A DNA stretch of 64,000 nucleotides from positions 186,001 through 250,000 of the forward strand of contig JACPFT010000010.1 in NCBI GenBank assembly GCA_016182845.1. Reading direction: 5' to 3'. The DNA is from Gammaproteobacteria bacterium (GTDB lineage Bacteria > Pseudomonadota > Gammaproteobacteria > Enterobacterales > Permianibacteraceae). Below are positions 39,413 to 48,258 of this stretch, piece after piece (position 1 is the stretch's first letter; the number at the start of each line of letters is the position of its first letter). A model generated the notes under the pieces. That model was not told the DNA's origin. It saw only the letters and a program-made list of their open reading frames with translations, and did not search any database. The position numbers and the translations under genes were made by a program.

Positions 39413-40345
39413 CTACCTCGGCGGAAACACGAGCTGGAAGGACCGTTCCAGCTCGGAGGAGAAATTGAGACCCAGGTGGCCGGCGGTGCGCAGATTCACC
39501 GCCAGCCCCAGGCGTTCCGCCGGCAGCACGGTCTTCTGCCCCGGGTTCAGACGCACCTCGGCCAGGAGCCTGGCCAGGCTTTCGCCCATGGCCGTGTTGT
39601 CCGGGATCAGGGTGAACAAGGCGCCGCGCTTCAGATGGGCCGGCGTCGAGGAAAACAGGACGAAACCCTGATCCCAGGCGGCTTTCAAGACCAGGGGCAG
39701 GAGCGCCTGTTCGTCCACGCTAAAGGGATCGGCCAGGAGCCAGAGGGCATGCTCGGCGCCGCTCAGCCGGGGCAGGAGCTCGGCGTACTGACGCGCCGCG
39801 CCCTGCAGGCTGTCGGCGGCCCGGACGTCCAGGACCAGGCCGCGCTTGGCCAGAGCCTGCTCGATGAGCGGGATCAGCCAGGCGCTCTGGGGGCCATGAA
39901 CCAGGTGCACGGTCTTCACGCCGGGCACCAGGCTCTGTAGATGGGTCATGACCGATTCGGGCGCCGGCACCAGGCTGATGCCCGGAACGCCGTCCGGGGT
40001 GATGGGCAGGCCGCCGACCACGGTGGGCAGGCCGCCGTTGAGGGCCAGGGCCAGCTTGTAGCCCCGGCTGCCCAGGGACACGGCGGCATCGACCTTCTCG
40101 TCTTTCAGCCACTGGCGGACCGACTCCGGCGCTTCGTCCTTGCGCAAGCGGTATTCCTTGATGGTGCTGGTACTGCCCTGCCCCACGCCCTTGGCGATGG
40201 AGCGGAACACCGACAGATAGGGTTCGTCGACCTCGGGATAGAGCACGGCCAGGGTGTCGGTACGCGCGTACACCGGTGCGGCGACCAGCAGCAGTCCGGC
40301 CACGAGGCGGCCCGCCAGCGGATGTCCAGACTTATCCTGCAACAA
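39413..40345 (-). CDS. ABC-type substrate-binding-like periplasmic protein
   Basis: A roughly 310-residue exported protein resembling the ABC_sub_bind (YtpP/PF04392-like) family: KVDAAVSLGSRGYKLALAL, LPTVVGGLPITPDGVPGISL, VKTVHLVHGPQSAWLIPLIE, FVLFSSTPAHLKRGALFTLI. The start is uncertain; a TTG at 40345-40343 is favoured because GGAG lies four bases upstream and it leaves a short, plausible signal peptide (HPLAGRLVAGLLLVAAPVYA). The frame remains open farther. No ABC permease or ATPase is adjacent, so it more likely senses a ligand for the kinase encoded 3 bp downstream than feeds a transporter. Confidence 0.75.
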   Translation of the reverse strand: MLQDKSGHPLAGRLVAGLLLVAAPVYARTDTLAVLYPEVDEPYLSVFRSIAKGVGQGSTSTIKEYRLRKDEAPESVRQWLKDEKVDAAVSLGSRGYKLALALNGGLPTVVGGLPITPDGVPGISLVPAPESVMTHLQSLVPGVKTVHLVHGPQSAWLIPLIEQALAKRGLVLDVRAADSLQGAARQYAELLPRLSGAEHALWLLADPFSVDEQALLPLVLKAAWDQGFVLFSSTPAHLKRGALFTLIPDNTAMGESLARLLAEVRLNPGQKTVLPAERLGLAVNLRTAGHLGLNFSSELERSFQLVFPPR

Positions 40346-40553
40346 GGTGCTCCATGACCCGCCCCGCGCCGAGCTCGGCGCGGGAACGCTACGGGATCCA
40401 ACCGGAAAACTATAGGCATTTCTTCGAGTTAGTGCCATAGGGAGACTTGCATCGGCGGCGTGGGCTACATACTTTGTAACAAGCCGAGAGCCCTGCTCAT
40501 CATCCGAGTGGGCACAATGCCATCCATGCACTCTGCCAGCCCACAGGTTCGCC

Positions 40554-41276
40554 ATGACTGAAGAAACCCCGAAAATCCTGGTCGTCGACGACGATTTGCG
40601 CCTGCGCAGCCTGCTGGAGCGTTATCTCAAGGAGCAGGGCTTCCAGGTACGCACCGCCGCCGACGGCCAGCAGATGGAAAAATACCTGGAGCGGGAAAAT
40701 TACCATCTGATGGTCCTGGATCTGATGCTGCCCGGCGAGGACGGCCTGTCCATCTGCAAGCGCCTGCGCGCCCAGGACAACAGCATGGCCATCATCATGC
40801 TCACCGCCAAGGGCGACGAAGTGGATCGCATCGTCGGCCTGGAAGTGGGCGCCGACGACTACCTGCCCAAGCCCTTCAACCCGCGCGAGCTCTTGGCCCG
40901 CATCAAGGCCGTGCTGCGCCGCCGGCCCAGCGAGGCCCCCGGTGCGCCCTCCACCGAGGAGATCCAGGTGGAGTTCGGCGAGTTCCGCCTCAATCTGGCG
41001 ACCCGGGAGATGAGCAAGGCCGGCGAGGACATCCCCCTCACCTCCGGCGAATTCGCCGTGCTCAAGGCCCTGGTCACCCACCCGCGCCAGCCCCTGTCCC
41101 GCGACAAGCTGATGAACCTGGCACGCGGCCGCGACTACTCGGCCCTGGAACGCTCTATCGACGTCCAGGTCTCGCGCCTGCGCCGCTTGATCGAAGTGGA
41201 CCCGGCCAAGCCCCGCTATCTGCAGACGGTCTGGGGCCTGGGCTATGTGTTCGTGCCGGACGGGGGCAATGCGTGA
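40554..41276 (+). CDS. ompR: OmpR-type response regulator
   Basis: A 240-residue response regulator. The receiver domain has acidic DDD at 12-14, phosphoacceptor Asp56 in VLDLMLPGEDGLS and Lys in YLPKPFNPRELLARI. The winged-helix DNA-binding domain has LTSGEFAVLKALVTHPRQPLSR and IDVQVSRLRRLIE...RYLQTVWGLGYVF. Very close to Escherichia coli OmpR in domain signatures. Co-oriented with the EnvZ-like kinase 140 bp downstream, with a REP-like repeat between. Divergent from the substrate-binding protein gene. Confidence 0.93.
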   Translation: MTEETPKILVVDDDLRLRSLLERYLKEQGFQVRTAADGQQMEKYLERENYHLMVLDLMLPGEDGLSICKRLRAQDNSMAIIMLTAKGDEVDRIVGLEVGADDYLPKPFNPRELLARIKAVLRRRPSEAPGAPSTEEIQVEFGEFRLNLATREMSKAGEDIPLTSGEFAVLKALVTHPRQPLSRDKLMNLARGRDYSALERSIDVQVSRLRRLIEVDPAKPRYLQTVWGLGYVFVPDGGNA

Positions 41277-41285
41277 GCATCACCA

Positions 41286-41380
41286 CCGTTCGTCCTGAGC
41301 CTGTCGAAGGACGAATGCTCGGCCACGAGTTCCCATCGCCCCCGCACCCGTTCATGCTTCGACAGGCTCAGCACGAACGG
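41286..41380. repeat. REP-like element, family A copy 5
   Basis: CCGTTCGTCCTGAGCCTGTCGAAGGACGAA at the left is mirrored by GCTTCGACAGGCTCAGCACGAACGG at the right. It lies in the ompR-envZ gap and could attenuate read-through or stabilise the upstream message. Confidence 0.8.
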
Positions 41381-41416
41381 AGCATTGCATCGCTCTCTTA
41401 GCTCGGACCTTCTCGC

Positions 41417-42754
41417 ATGCGCCTGCTTCCCAAAAGCGCCTTCGGGCGCATCGCCGTCCTCATCGCCCTGCTGCTGCTGATCAATCAGGCGGTCACCTAT
41501 GTCTCGGTGGCCTTCTACGTGGTCAAGCCGGGCCTGCAGGAGATCGTGCATCTCCTGGCCATGCAGGTGAAGACCGTGTTCATCGATCCGGGCCGCAGCA
41601 TCCCGGCGGAGGTGCGCGAGCGCTACGCCAAGGCCACCGGCGTCACCCTGTTCAACACCCAGTTCGGCGAACCCGGCGGCCTCAAGCGCGCCGTGCGCTA
41701 CCAACACCTGTCCGAACTGATGAGCGAATCCCTGGGGCAGAAGACCGAGGTGCGCATCGAGGAGGCCGAACACCTGTATTTCTGGATCAAGGCGCCGGAG
41801 TACAAGGAACTCTGGCTGCGCATCCCCATGCCCCAGTTCGAACAAACCTACCCCTCGCCGCTGTTCATCTATCTGGGCGCCATCGGCATCCTCTCGGTGG
41901 TCGGCGGCTGGCTGTTCGCCCGTCAGTTCAGCCGGCCCCTGCGCGCTCTGGAACTGGCCGCCGGCCAGATCGGCCGGGGCGAGATGCCCCCCGCCCTCAA
42001 GGAATGCGGCACCACCGAAATGGTTGCCGTGACCCGCGCCTTCAACCGCATGGCCCGGGACGTGCACCAGCTGGAGGAAGACCGCACCCTGCTCCTGGCC
42101 GGCATCTCCCACGACCTGCGCACCCCCATCACCCGCATCCGCCTGTCCACCGAGTTCATGGGCGGCAGCGATCCGGAACTGGTGGAGGGTATCGTGCGCG
42201 ATACCGAGGACATGGACGCCATCATCGAGCAGTTCATCGCCTTCGTTCGCGACGGCCGCGACGAAGCCAAGCTGGAGGCGGATCTGAACAGCCTGGTGAG
42301 CCAGGTGGCCCATTCCTTCGCCGTGGCCGAGGACGACATCCACCTGGATCTGGGCGAGCTGCCGCCAGTGGCCTTCAAGCCCCTGGCCATGAAGCGCCTG
42401 GTCATGAATCTGATCCAGAACGCCCTGCATCACGGCGGCGCGCCGCTCACCGTCGAGACCCGCTTCGAGGCCGGCCGCCTGCGCCTGCGGGTCATCGACT
42501 CCGGGCCCGGCCTGAACGGCGAGGACACGGAGAAGCTGTTCCAGCCCTTCAAGCGCGGCGACGAGGCCCGCACCACACGCGGCACGGGCCTTGGCCTCGC
42601 CATCGTCCGGCGCATCGCCCAGATGCACGGCGGCAAGGTCAGCCTGAGGAACCGCCTGGACGGCCAGGGCGCGGTGGCCGAGCTGGACATGCCCCTGTTC
42701 CAGGACTGGTTAGAAATTAGCCACTGGTCAACCCAGAGCAAGAACGCCGGTTGA
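41417..42754 (+). CDS. envZ: EnvZ-type osmosensor histidine kinase
   Basis: A 445-residue inner-membrane kinase. It has two membrane helices (about 10-35 and 149-170) and a periplasmic domain of about 110 residues. The HAMP linker is [21 protein letters not shown]. The phosphorylated His232 is in [16 protein letters not shown], and the ATPase domain has [19 protein letters not shown] and [13 protein letters not shown]. It phosphorylates the OmpR encoded upstream. A likely promoter of bioB starts within its last codons (42751). Confidence 0.92.
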   Translation: MRLLPKSAFGRIAVLIALLLLINQAVTYVSVAFYVVKPGLQEIVHLLAMQVKTVFIDPGRSIPAEVRERYAKATGVTLFNTQFGEPGGLKRAVRYQHLSELMSESLGQKTEVRIEEAEHLYFWIKAPEYKELWLRIPMPQFEQTYPSPLFIYLGAIGILSVVGGWLFARQFSRPLRALELAAGQIGRGEMPPALKECGTTEMVAVTRAFNRMARDVHQLEEDRTLLLAGISHDLRTPITRIRLSTEFMGGSDPELVEGIVRDTEDMDAIIEQFIAFVRDGRDEAKLEADLNSLVSQVAHSFAVAEDDIHLDLGELPPVAFKPLAMKRLVMNLIQNALHHGGAPLTVETRFEAGRLRLRVIDSGPGLNGEDTEKLFQPFKRGDEARTTRGTGLGLAIVRRIAQMHGGKVSLRNRLDGQGAVAELDMPLFQDWLEISHWSTQSKNAG

Positions 42755-42778
42755 CAATCCCCGGGGCGCGGCTACCAT
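42751..42778 (+). promoter_or_regulatory. Candidate sigma-70 promoter for the biotin genes
   Basis: A perfect TTGACA (42751-42756) overlapping the envZ stop codon, a 16-bp spacer and TACCAT (42773-42778). It lies 39 bp upstream of the bioB start. No BirA-like operator palindrome was recognised. Confidence 0.45.
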
Positions 42779-42816
42779 GGCGGGCATTCTCAAGCCGCCC
42801 GCCAAGAGCTTAGCCC

Positions 42817-43881
42817 ATGAACACCATGCCCCTCCTGTCCGGCGCCCTGCGCCACGACTGGACCGCCGAGCAAGTTCTCGCCCTGTTCGATCTGCCTTTC
42901 TCCGACCTGCTGCACGCCGCCCAGAGCCTGCACCGCCAGCACTTCGATCCGAACCGCGTGCAGACCTCGACCCTCTTGTCCATCAAGACCGGCGCCTGCC
43001 CGGAAGACTGTTCCTACTGCCCCCAGTCCGGCCATTACGACACCGGCCTGTCCAAGGAACAGCTCATGGCCATCGAAGAGGTCGTGGCCAAGGCCCAGGC
43101 CGCCAAGGCCACCGGCGCCACCCGCTTCTGCATGGGTGCCGCCTGGCGCAGCCCGCGCGAGAAGGACTTCGTGGTCGTCCTGGAGATGATCAAGGCGGTC
43201 AAGTCCCTGAACCTGGAGACCTGCGTGACCTTGGGCATGCTCTCCGGCGATCAGGCGGCGCGCCTGAAGGACGCCGGCCTCGACTACTACAACCACAATC
43301 TCGACACCAGCCCCGAGTTCTACGGCCAGATCATCACCACCCGTACTTACGAGGATCGGCTGAACACGCTCAAGCAGGTGCGCGATGCCGGCATCAATGT
43401 CTGTGCCGGCGGCATCCTGGGCCTGGGCGAATCCCGCCGCGACCGCGCCGGCCTGCTCGCCGAACTGGCCAACCTGCCCGAGCACCCCCAGTCCGTGCCC
43501 ATCAATATGCTGGTGGCCGTGGCCGGCACGCCCCTGGCCGACACGCCCAAGCTGGATCACTTCGAGTTCGTGCGCACCATCGCCGTGGCGCGGCTGATGA
43601 TGCCCCGGAGCTATGTGCGCCTGTCCGCCGGCCGCGAGAGCATGAGCGAGGAAGCCCAGGCGCTCTGCTACCTGGCCGGCGCCAACTCCATCTTCTACGG
43701 CGAAAAGCTCCTGACCACGCCCAACCCGGAAGCCGACGCCGACCGCGCCCTGTTCGCCAAGCTGGGCATCCAGCCGGAGCATCGGGAGGAAGTCCGCGAA
43801 GAGACGGCCGGCATCCAGACCCACAGCCACGGCGGCGCTGCGCCCAAGGAATTGTTCTACGACGCGACGGCGCGGGCCTGA
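42817..43881 (+). CDS. bioB: Biotin synthase
   Basis: A 354-residue radical SAM enzyme that inserts sulfur into dethiobiotin. The ATG at 42817 gives [15 protein letters not shown]. The SAM-cluster cysteines are Cys61, Cys65 and Cys68 ([14 protein letters not shown]); the [2Fe-2S] ligands lie in [19 protein letters not shown] and [13 protein letters not shown]. The tail NSHSHGGAA-like segment after QTHSH is typical. First gene of a bioB-F-H-C-D cluster whose members are spaced by repeat elements. Confidence 0.96.
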   Translation: MNTMPLLSGALRHDWTAEQVLALFDLPFSDLLHAAQSLHRQHFDPNRVQTSTLLSIKTGACPEDCSYCPQSGHYDTGLSKEQLMAIEEVVAKAQAAKATGATRFCMGAAWRSPREKDFVVVLEMIKAVKSLNLETCVTLGMLSGDQAARLKDAGLDYYNHNLDTSPEFYGQIITTRTYEDRLNTLKQVRDAGINVCAGGILGLGESRRDRAGLLAELANLPEHPQSVPINMLVAVAGTPLADTPKLDHFEFVRTIAVARLMMPRSYVRLSAGRESMSEEAQALCYLAGANSIFYGEKLLTTPNPEADADRALFAKLGIQPEHREEVREETAGIQTHSHGGAAPKELFYDATARA

Positions 43882-43908
43882 GCGGGCTCATAGAACGGTA
43901 GGTCCCGC

Positions 43909-43959
43909 TTTAGCGGGACATCCCCAGGCCCCGATGTCCGACTAAAGTCGGACCTACGT
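43909..43959. repeat. Twin-hairpin repeat between bioB and bioF
   Basis: GTAGGTCCCGCTTTAGCGGGAC (43909 on) is a hairpin, and GATGTCCGACTAAAGTCGGACC (43933 on) is a second one; together the pair forms a larger palindrome with GTAGGTCC at one end and GGACCTAC at the other. A dispersed REP-like unit, not a gene. Confidence 0.8.
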
Positions 43960-43981
43960 CGACCCGCCAGGCTATACCCCA

Positions 43982-45154
43982 ATGAAGATGCACCACCTCG
44001 ACGCCACGCTCGCCCCCCTGCTCGCCGAGCGCGAAGCGCAGAACCTCTACCGCCGCCGGCTCAGCCTGGAATCGGCGCAAGGCCCGCTGGTGCGCGTGGA
44101 CGGCCGGGAGCTGATCAACTTCTGCGCCAACGACTACCTGGGCCTGGCCGCCCATCCGGCGCTAGCCCAAGCCATGGCCGAGGCGGCGACACGTTGGGGC
44201 ACGGGCTCAGGCGCCTCCCACCTGGTCTGCGGCCATTCCGCCGAGCACGAGGCCCTGGAACAGGAGCTGGCCGACTGGCTGGGCCGGCCCCGCGCCCTGC
44301 TGTTCTCCACCGGGTTCATGGCCAATCTCGGCACGATCCAGGCCCTGGTCGGCAGCGGCGACGCGGTCTTCGAGGACCGGCTGAACCATGCCTCCCTCCT
44401 GGACGGCGGCCTGGCCTCGGGTGCCCGCTTCGGCCGCTACGCCCATAACGACACGGCGGCCCTGGCCGCCAAACTGGCCGCCTCGGAGGCCCCGCGCAAG
44501 CTGGTGGTGACGGACGGCGTGTTCTCCATGGACGGCGATTGCGCGCCCCTGCCCGAGCTGGCGCGGCTCTGTGCCGAGCACCAGGCCTGGCTGATGGTGG
44601 ACGATGCCCACGGCCTGGGCGTGCTGGGCGAACAAGGCCGGGGCTGCACGGATGGCTTGAGCACCGAGGAAGTCCCCGTGCTGATGGCCACCCTGGGCAA
44701 GGCCCTGGGCGGCTTCGGCGCCTTCGTGGCCGGCTCGGAGACCCTGATCGAATACTTGATCCAGCATGCCCGGCCCTATATCTACACCACCGCCCTGCCG
44801 CCCGCCGTGGCCGCCGCCAACCGCGCGGCCTTAAGCCTGGCACGCGGGCCGGAGGGCGAGGCCCGGCGCGGGCGCTTGCGCGAACTCATCGCCCGCTTCA
44901 AGGCCGGCGCGGCCCAGTTGGGTCTCGCGCTGATGCCCTCGGACACGGCCATCCAGCCGCTCCTGGTCGGCGATTCGGCGGCGGCCATGGCCCTGAGCAC
45001 GAGCTTGCGCGAGGCCGGCTTCCTGGTAGGTGCCATCCGCCCGCCCACGGTGCCGGCCGGCACGGCGCGCCTGCGCATCACGCTCAGCGCCGGGCATACG
45101 GCGGAGCAGGTGGATCGCCTGCTGGGGGCCTTGGCCGAACTGGCAAAACCGTAG
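43982..45154 (+). CDS. bioF: 8-amino-7-oxononanoate synthase
   Basis: A 390-residue PLP enzyme condensing pimeloyl-ACP (or CoA) with alanine in biotin synthesis. ATG 43982. The family block is [12 protein letters not shown]; the glycine-rich [17 protein letters not shown]; the cofactor pocket [12 protein letters not shown] and [12 protein letters not shown]; and Lys240 in [14 protein letters not shown] is the Schiff-base lysine. Second gene of the biotin cluster. Confidence 0.95.
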   Translation: MKMHHLDATLAPLLAEREAQNLYRRRLSLESAQGPLVRVDGRELINFCANDYLGLAAHPALAQAMAEAATRWGTGSGASHLVCGHSAEHEALEQELADWLGRPRALLFSTGFMANLGTIQALVGSGDAVFEDRLNHASLLDGGLASGARFGRYAHNDTAALAAKLAASEAPRKLVVTDGVFSMDGDCAPLPELARLCAEHQAWLMVDDAHGLGVLGEQGRGCTDGLSTEEVPVLMATLGKALGGFGAFVAGSETLIEYLIQHARPYIYTTALPPAVAAANRAALSLARGPEGEARRGRLRELIARFKAGAAQLGLALMPSDTAIQPLLVGDSAAAMALSTSLREAGFLVGAIRPPTVPAGTARLRITLSAGHTAEQVDRLLGALAELAKP

Positions 45155-45169
45155 CGAAACTCAATTGAG

Positions 45170-45253
45170 CCGTTCGTGGTGAGCCTGTCGAACCCCGAAC
45201 GGCGTGGTAACAACGAGCCGCCGTTCATCCTTCGACAAGCTCAGGACGAACGG
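45170..45253. repeat. REP-like element, family A copy 6
   Basis: CCGTTCGTGGTGAGCCTGTCGAA at the left and TTCGACAAGCTCAGGACGAACGG at the right, inverted with respect to each other. It lies directly upstream of the bioH start (45266) and its translation produces a spurious N-terminal extension of that gene. Confidence 0.8.
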
Positions 45254-45265
45254 CTGCGTGGCGAC

Positions 45266-46033
45266 ATGACCCAAACAACCTACACCGAAACCACCGGCTC
45301 CGGCCCCGAACTCGTGCTCCTCCACGGCTGGGGCCTGCACGGCGGCATCTTTGACACCCTGCTGCCGGAGCTGGCCACGCGCTATCGCGTCACCACGGTG
45401 GACCTGCCCGGCTTCGGCCGCAGCGCCCTGCCGCAAGCCCTGGACCTGGACGCCCTGGTGGCCGGCGTGCTGGACGTCCTCCCGGCACAGGCTCATCTGC
45501 TCGGCTGGTCCTTAGGCGGCATGGTGGCCATGGCCCTGGCCGCCCGCCATCCGCAGCGCGTGGCCAGGCTCGTCACCGTCGCCAGCCAACCCTGTTTCCG
45601 CAGCAAGGACGACTGGCCCCATGCCATGGCCCTGGCGACCCTGGACAAGTTCACCGCCCAGTTGGAAGCCGATTACGCCGACACCCTGCAGAAATTCCTG
45701 GCCCTGCAGGCCCTGGGCTCGGAACATGCCAAGGACGATATCCGCCTCCTGAAGGAAACCGTGTTCGCCCACGGCCCGGCCAAGCCGGACGCCCTGCGCG
45801 CCGGCCTCAAGGTCTTGCACGACGCCGATCTGCGCGGCGAACTCGCCGCCATCCGCGCCCCCTGGCTGCGGGTCTACGGCCGGCTGGATGGCCTGGTGCC
45901 GGTGCGCGCCGCGCAGGCTCACGCCGAACTGGCGCCCCTGAGCCGGCAGCACGTCTTCCCCAAGGCCAGCCATGCGCCCTTTATTTCCCACCGCGCGGAC
46001 TTCATTGCCGTGCTCAACGATTTCTTGTTATGA
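45266..46033 (+). CDS. bioH: Pimeloyl-ACP methyl ester esterase
   Basis: A 255-residue alpha/beta hydrolase that removes the methyl ester from pimeloyl-ACP. The start ATG 45266 (MTQTTYTETTGSGPELVLLH) is set inside the longer open frame because the upstream part is a REP-like repeat. The oxyanion region is LHGWGLHGGIF, nucleophile Ser82 is in GWSLGGMVA, the acid in RLDGLVPV and the base in SHAPFISH. It lies 13 bp upstream of bioC, whose product makes its substrate. Confidence 0.93.
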   Translation: MTQTTYTETTGSGPELVLLHGWGLHGGIFDTLLPELATRYRVTTVDLPGFGRSALPQALDLDALVAGVLDVLPAQAHLLGWSLGGMVAMALAARHPQRVARLVTVASQPCFRSKDDWPHAMALATLDKFTAQLEADYADTLQKFLALQALGSEHAKDDIRLLKETVFAHGPAKPDALRAGLKVLHDADLRGELAAIRAPWLRVYGRLDGLVPVRAAQAHAELAPLSRQHVFPKASHAPFISHRADFIAVLNDFLL

Positions 46034-46046
46034 ACGAGCTCCTGGC

Positions 46047-46946
46047 ATGAACGACGCCGCCCGTGAATTCACCCTGGACAAGGCCGCCATCGCAGCCTCC
46101 TTCTCCAAGGCCGCCGCCCACTACGACGCCAATGCCTTCCTGCAGCAGGAGGTGGGCAAGCGCCTGCTGGAGCGCCTGGACTACGTGAAGCTGGAACCGG
46201 AGCTCGTCGTCGATCTCGGCTGCGGCACCGGCGCCCTGACCCGGCAGCTCGCCAAGCGCTACAAGAAGGCCAAGGTCCTGGGCATCGACCTGGCGCCCGG
46301 CATGGTGGCCGAGGCCAGGCGCCAGACCGGCTGGTTCGGCCGCGAGCAGTACGCGGTCGGCGATGCCGAGAAACTCGAGTTGGCCGAGGCCTCGGTGGAT
46401 CTGCTGTTCTCGTCCCTGAGCATCCAGTGGTGCGCCGATCTGGATGCCGTGTTCCGCGAGGCCAAGCGCGTGCTCAGGCCCGGCGGCCTGTTCATGTTCA
46501 CCACCCTGGGCCCCGACACCCTGAAGGAACTGCGCGGCGCCTGGAGCGCCGTGGACGGCTACACCCACGTCAATGCCTTCATGGACATGCACGACATCGG
46601 CGACGGCCTGGTGCGCGCCCGCCTGGCCGACCCGGTCATGGACGTGGAACATATCCGCCTGACCTACGGCGACGTCTATGCCCTGATGCGCGATCTCAAG
46701 GGCATAGGCGCCCACAACCTCAACGCCGGCCGCCGCCACGGCCTGACCGGAAAGTCCCGCTTCGAGGCCCTGGCCAGAGGCTACGAGCCCTTCCGCGAGG
46801 ACGGCCGCCTGCCCGCCACCTACGAGGTGGTCTACGGCCACGCCTGGGGCACGGTCCCGCCCCTGTCCCAGGAAGTCGCCCCGGGCGTGTTCACCGTGTC
46901 CCTGGAGAGCCTGAAACGCAGCTTGAAGAGGAAAGCCGGGGATTGA
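46047..46946 (+). CDS. bioC: Malonyl-ACP O-methyltransferase
   Basis: A 299-residue SAM-dependent methyltransferase that starts pimelate synthesis by masking the malonyl carboxylate. ATG 46047 (MNDAAREFTLDKAAIAASFS). The SAM motif is VVDLGCGTGALTRQL with the acidic end of beta-2 in LGIDLAPGM; then LFSSLSIQWCADLDAVFREA and PGGLFMFTTLGPDTLKELR, typical BioC blocks. Its stop directly abuts a 26-bp inverted repeat at 46947. Confidence 0.94.
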   Translation: MNDAAREFTLDKAAIAASFSKAAAHYDANAFLQQEVGKRLLERLDYVKLEPELVVDLGCGTGALTRQLAKRYKKAKVLGIDLAPGMVAEARRQTGWFGREQYAVGDAEKLELAEASVDLLFSSLSIQWCADLDAVFREAKRVLRPGGLFMFTTLGPDTLKELRGAWSAVDGYTHVNAFMDMHDIGDGLVRARLADPVMDVEHIRLTYGDVYALMRDLKGIGAHNLNAGRRHGLTGKSRFEALARGYEPFREDGRLPATYEVVYGHAWGTVPPLSQEVAPGVFTVSLESLKRSLKRKAGD

Positions 46947-47118
46947 CCGCCAAGGCGCCAAGAACGCCAAGGAAGAAGCTGGGAGGAGTGACGGACTCCG
47001 ACAACCTCGCCCATCGATGCGCTCAGGACAGGCTGTGGCGTGTCGAAGGGTCGCCATGACAAGCAATTTAACTTCAACTCTTATAACTCTTCCCTTGGCG
47101 TTCTTGGCGCCTTGGCGG
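46947..47118. repeat. Short element bounded by perfect 26-bp inverted repeats
   Basis: The 26 bases at 46947-46972 (CCGCCAAGGCGCCAAGAACG...) recur in exact reverse complement at 47093-47118. The 120 bases between hold no gene but contain a degraded family A fragment (CTCAGGACAGGCTGTGGCGTGTCGAAGG). It lies exactly between the bioC stop and the bioD start. Confidence 0.8.
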
Positions 47119-47134
47119 TTAATCTTCTTCTCTT

Positions 47135-47830
47135 ATGAAAACCTATTTCATCACCGGCACCGACACCGACGTGGGCAAGACCTACGCTGCCTGCGCCCTA
47201 CTGGCCGCCGCCCGGGAACGGGGCCTGAGCACGGCCGCCTTGAAACCCGTGGCCTCGGGCTGCGCGCGCACGGCCGACGGCCTGCGCAACGACGATGCCC
47301 TGAGGCTTCTGGCCCAAACCACGGCGGGGCAGAGTTATGCCCAAGTCAATCCCGTCGCCCTGGAACCGGCCATCGCCCCCCATATCGCCGCCCAACAGGC
47401 CGACGTGGAGCTGAGCCTGGGTCGCTTGCTGCCGGCGGTGCAGGACTTGCAGAAGCTGCCCGCCGAGTTCGCCGTGGTGGAAGGCGCCGGCGGCTGGCTG
47501 ACACCGCTCAACGAGCGGGAGAGCCTGGCGGAGCTGGCGGCGGCGGCGCGCCTGCCGGTCATCCTCGTGGTGGGCATGCGCCTGGGCTGTCTGAACCATG
47601 CCCTGCTGACCGCCGCCCATGTGCGCGGCTACCGCCTGCCGCTCGCCGGCTGGATTGCCAACTGCCTGTCCGCCGAGCTGCCCTATCTCGATGAAAACCT
47701 GGACTATTTACGCGAGCATCTGGGGGCGCCGCTGCTTGGCGTCCTGCCCTATGGACCCGGCGCCAGCCCGGAGCAGGCCTGCCGCCATCTGGACATCGAG
47801 CCCCTGCTGAGCGGCACGGACGCAGTGTGA
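47135..47830 (+). CDS. bioD: Dethiobiotin synthetase
   Basis: A 231-residue ATP-dependent carboxylase forming the ureido ring of dethiobiotin. ATG 47135. The P-loop is TGTDTDVGKTYAACAL, followed by LKPVASGC, VNPVALEPAIAPHIAA and the VVEGAGGWLTPLN motif. Last of the biotin genes; no bioA is present here, so the aminotransferase step must be encoded elsewhere. Confidence 0.95.
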   Translation: MKTYFITGTDTDVGKTYAACALLAAARERGLSTAALKPVASGCARTADGLRNDDALRLLAQTTAGQSYAQVNPVALEPAIAPHIAAQQADVELSLGRLLPAVQDLQKLPAEFAVVEGAGGWLTPLNERESLAELAAAARLPVILVVGMRLGCLNHALLTAAHVRGYRLPLAGWIANCLSAELPYLDENLDYLREHLGAPLLGVLPYGPGASPEQACRHLDIEPLLSGTDAV

Positions 47831-47939
47831 TGCCCGACCGGCGGTCGCTTCGGGGCTACGAAAGCGGTTCCCTCTGGTCAAAAAACAACCTACACTTACC
47901 CTAAGCGTAATCTGTCCGGGTCCTGCCCGAGGAGGCCAC

Positions 47940-48233
47940 ATGCCTGTCGGTTCCATTGCCAACAACGGGGTGCAGGGTTTCCAGCGCGCCCGCGAACAGG
48001 CCGCGGATGCCGCCGCGCGGATCGCGCGCGCCAGCGTGACCGAGGAGACCCAGGACACGGAAGCCAACGGCCAGGTGGCCGGCGCCCCCAACCAGGCCCA
48101 GCCAGCGCCCCGCGAGGATCTGGTCCAGCCCCTGGTGGAATTGCGCGAAGCCGAGCTCAATGCCCGCGCCAATGCCCGTTCCATCGAAGCCGAGAACCGG
48201 ACCCTGGGCAGCTTGCTGGATATCCGCGCCTAA
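47940..48233 (+). CDS. Small protein with flagellar rod-protein-like C-terminus
   Basis: A 97-residue protein with GAGGAGG upstream of ATG 47940. The N-terminus GSIANNGVQGFQRA and the C-terminus LVQPLVELREAELNARANARSIEAENRTLG resemble the two helical ends of flagellar rod/hook proteins (FlgE/F/G). The middle is a short low-complexity linker (NGQVAGAPNQAQPAPRE). No flagellar operon is nearby, so an isolated rod-like adaptor or a domesticated relic is possible. It precedes the SprA-like gene by 25 bp. Confidence 0.7.
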   Translation: MPVGSIANNGVQGFQRAREQAADAAARIARASVTEETQDTEANGQVAGAPNQAQPAPREDLVQPLVELREAELNARANARSIEAENRTLGSLLDIRA

Positions 48234-48258
48234 GCCCTGAGCAGTTCCGGCGGCGGCC

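Noticed and set aside
42755-42816. BirA operator before bioB
   Set aside because: No long dyad resembling the biotin operator; only a sigma-70-like promoter was recorded.
45176-45265. 30-codon N-terminal extension of BioH
   Set aside because: It translates the family A repeat; BioH begins at 45266.
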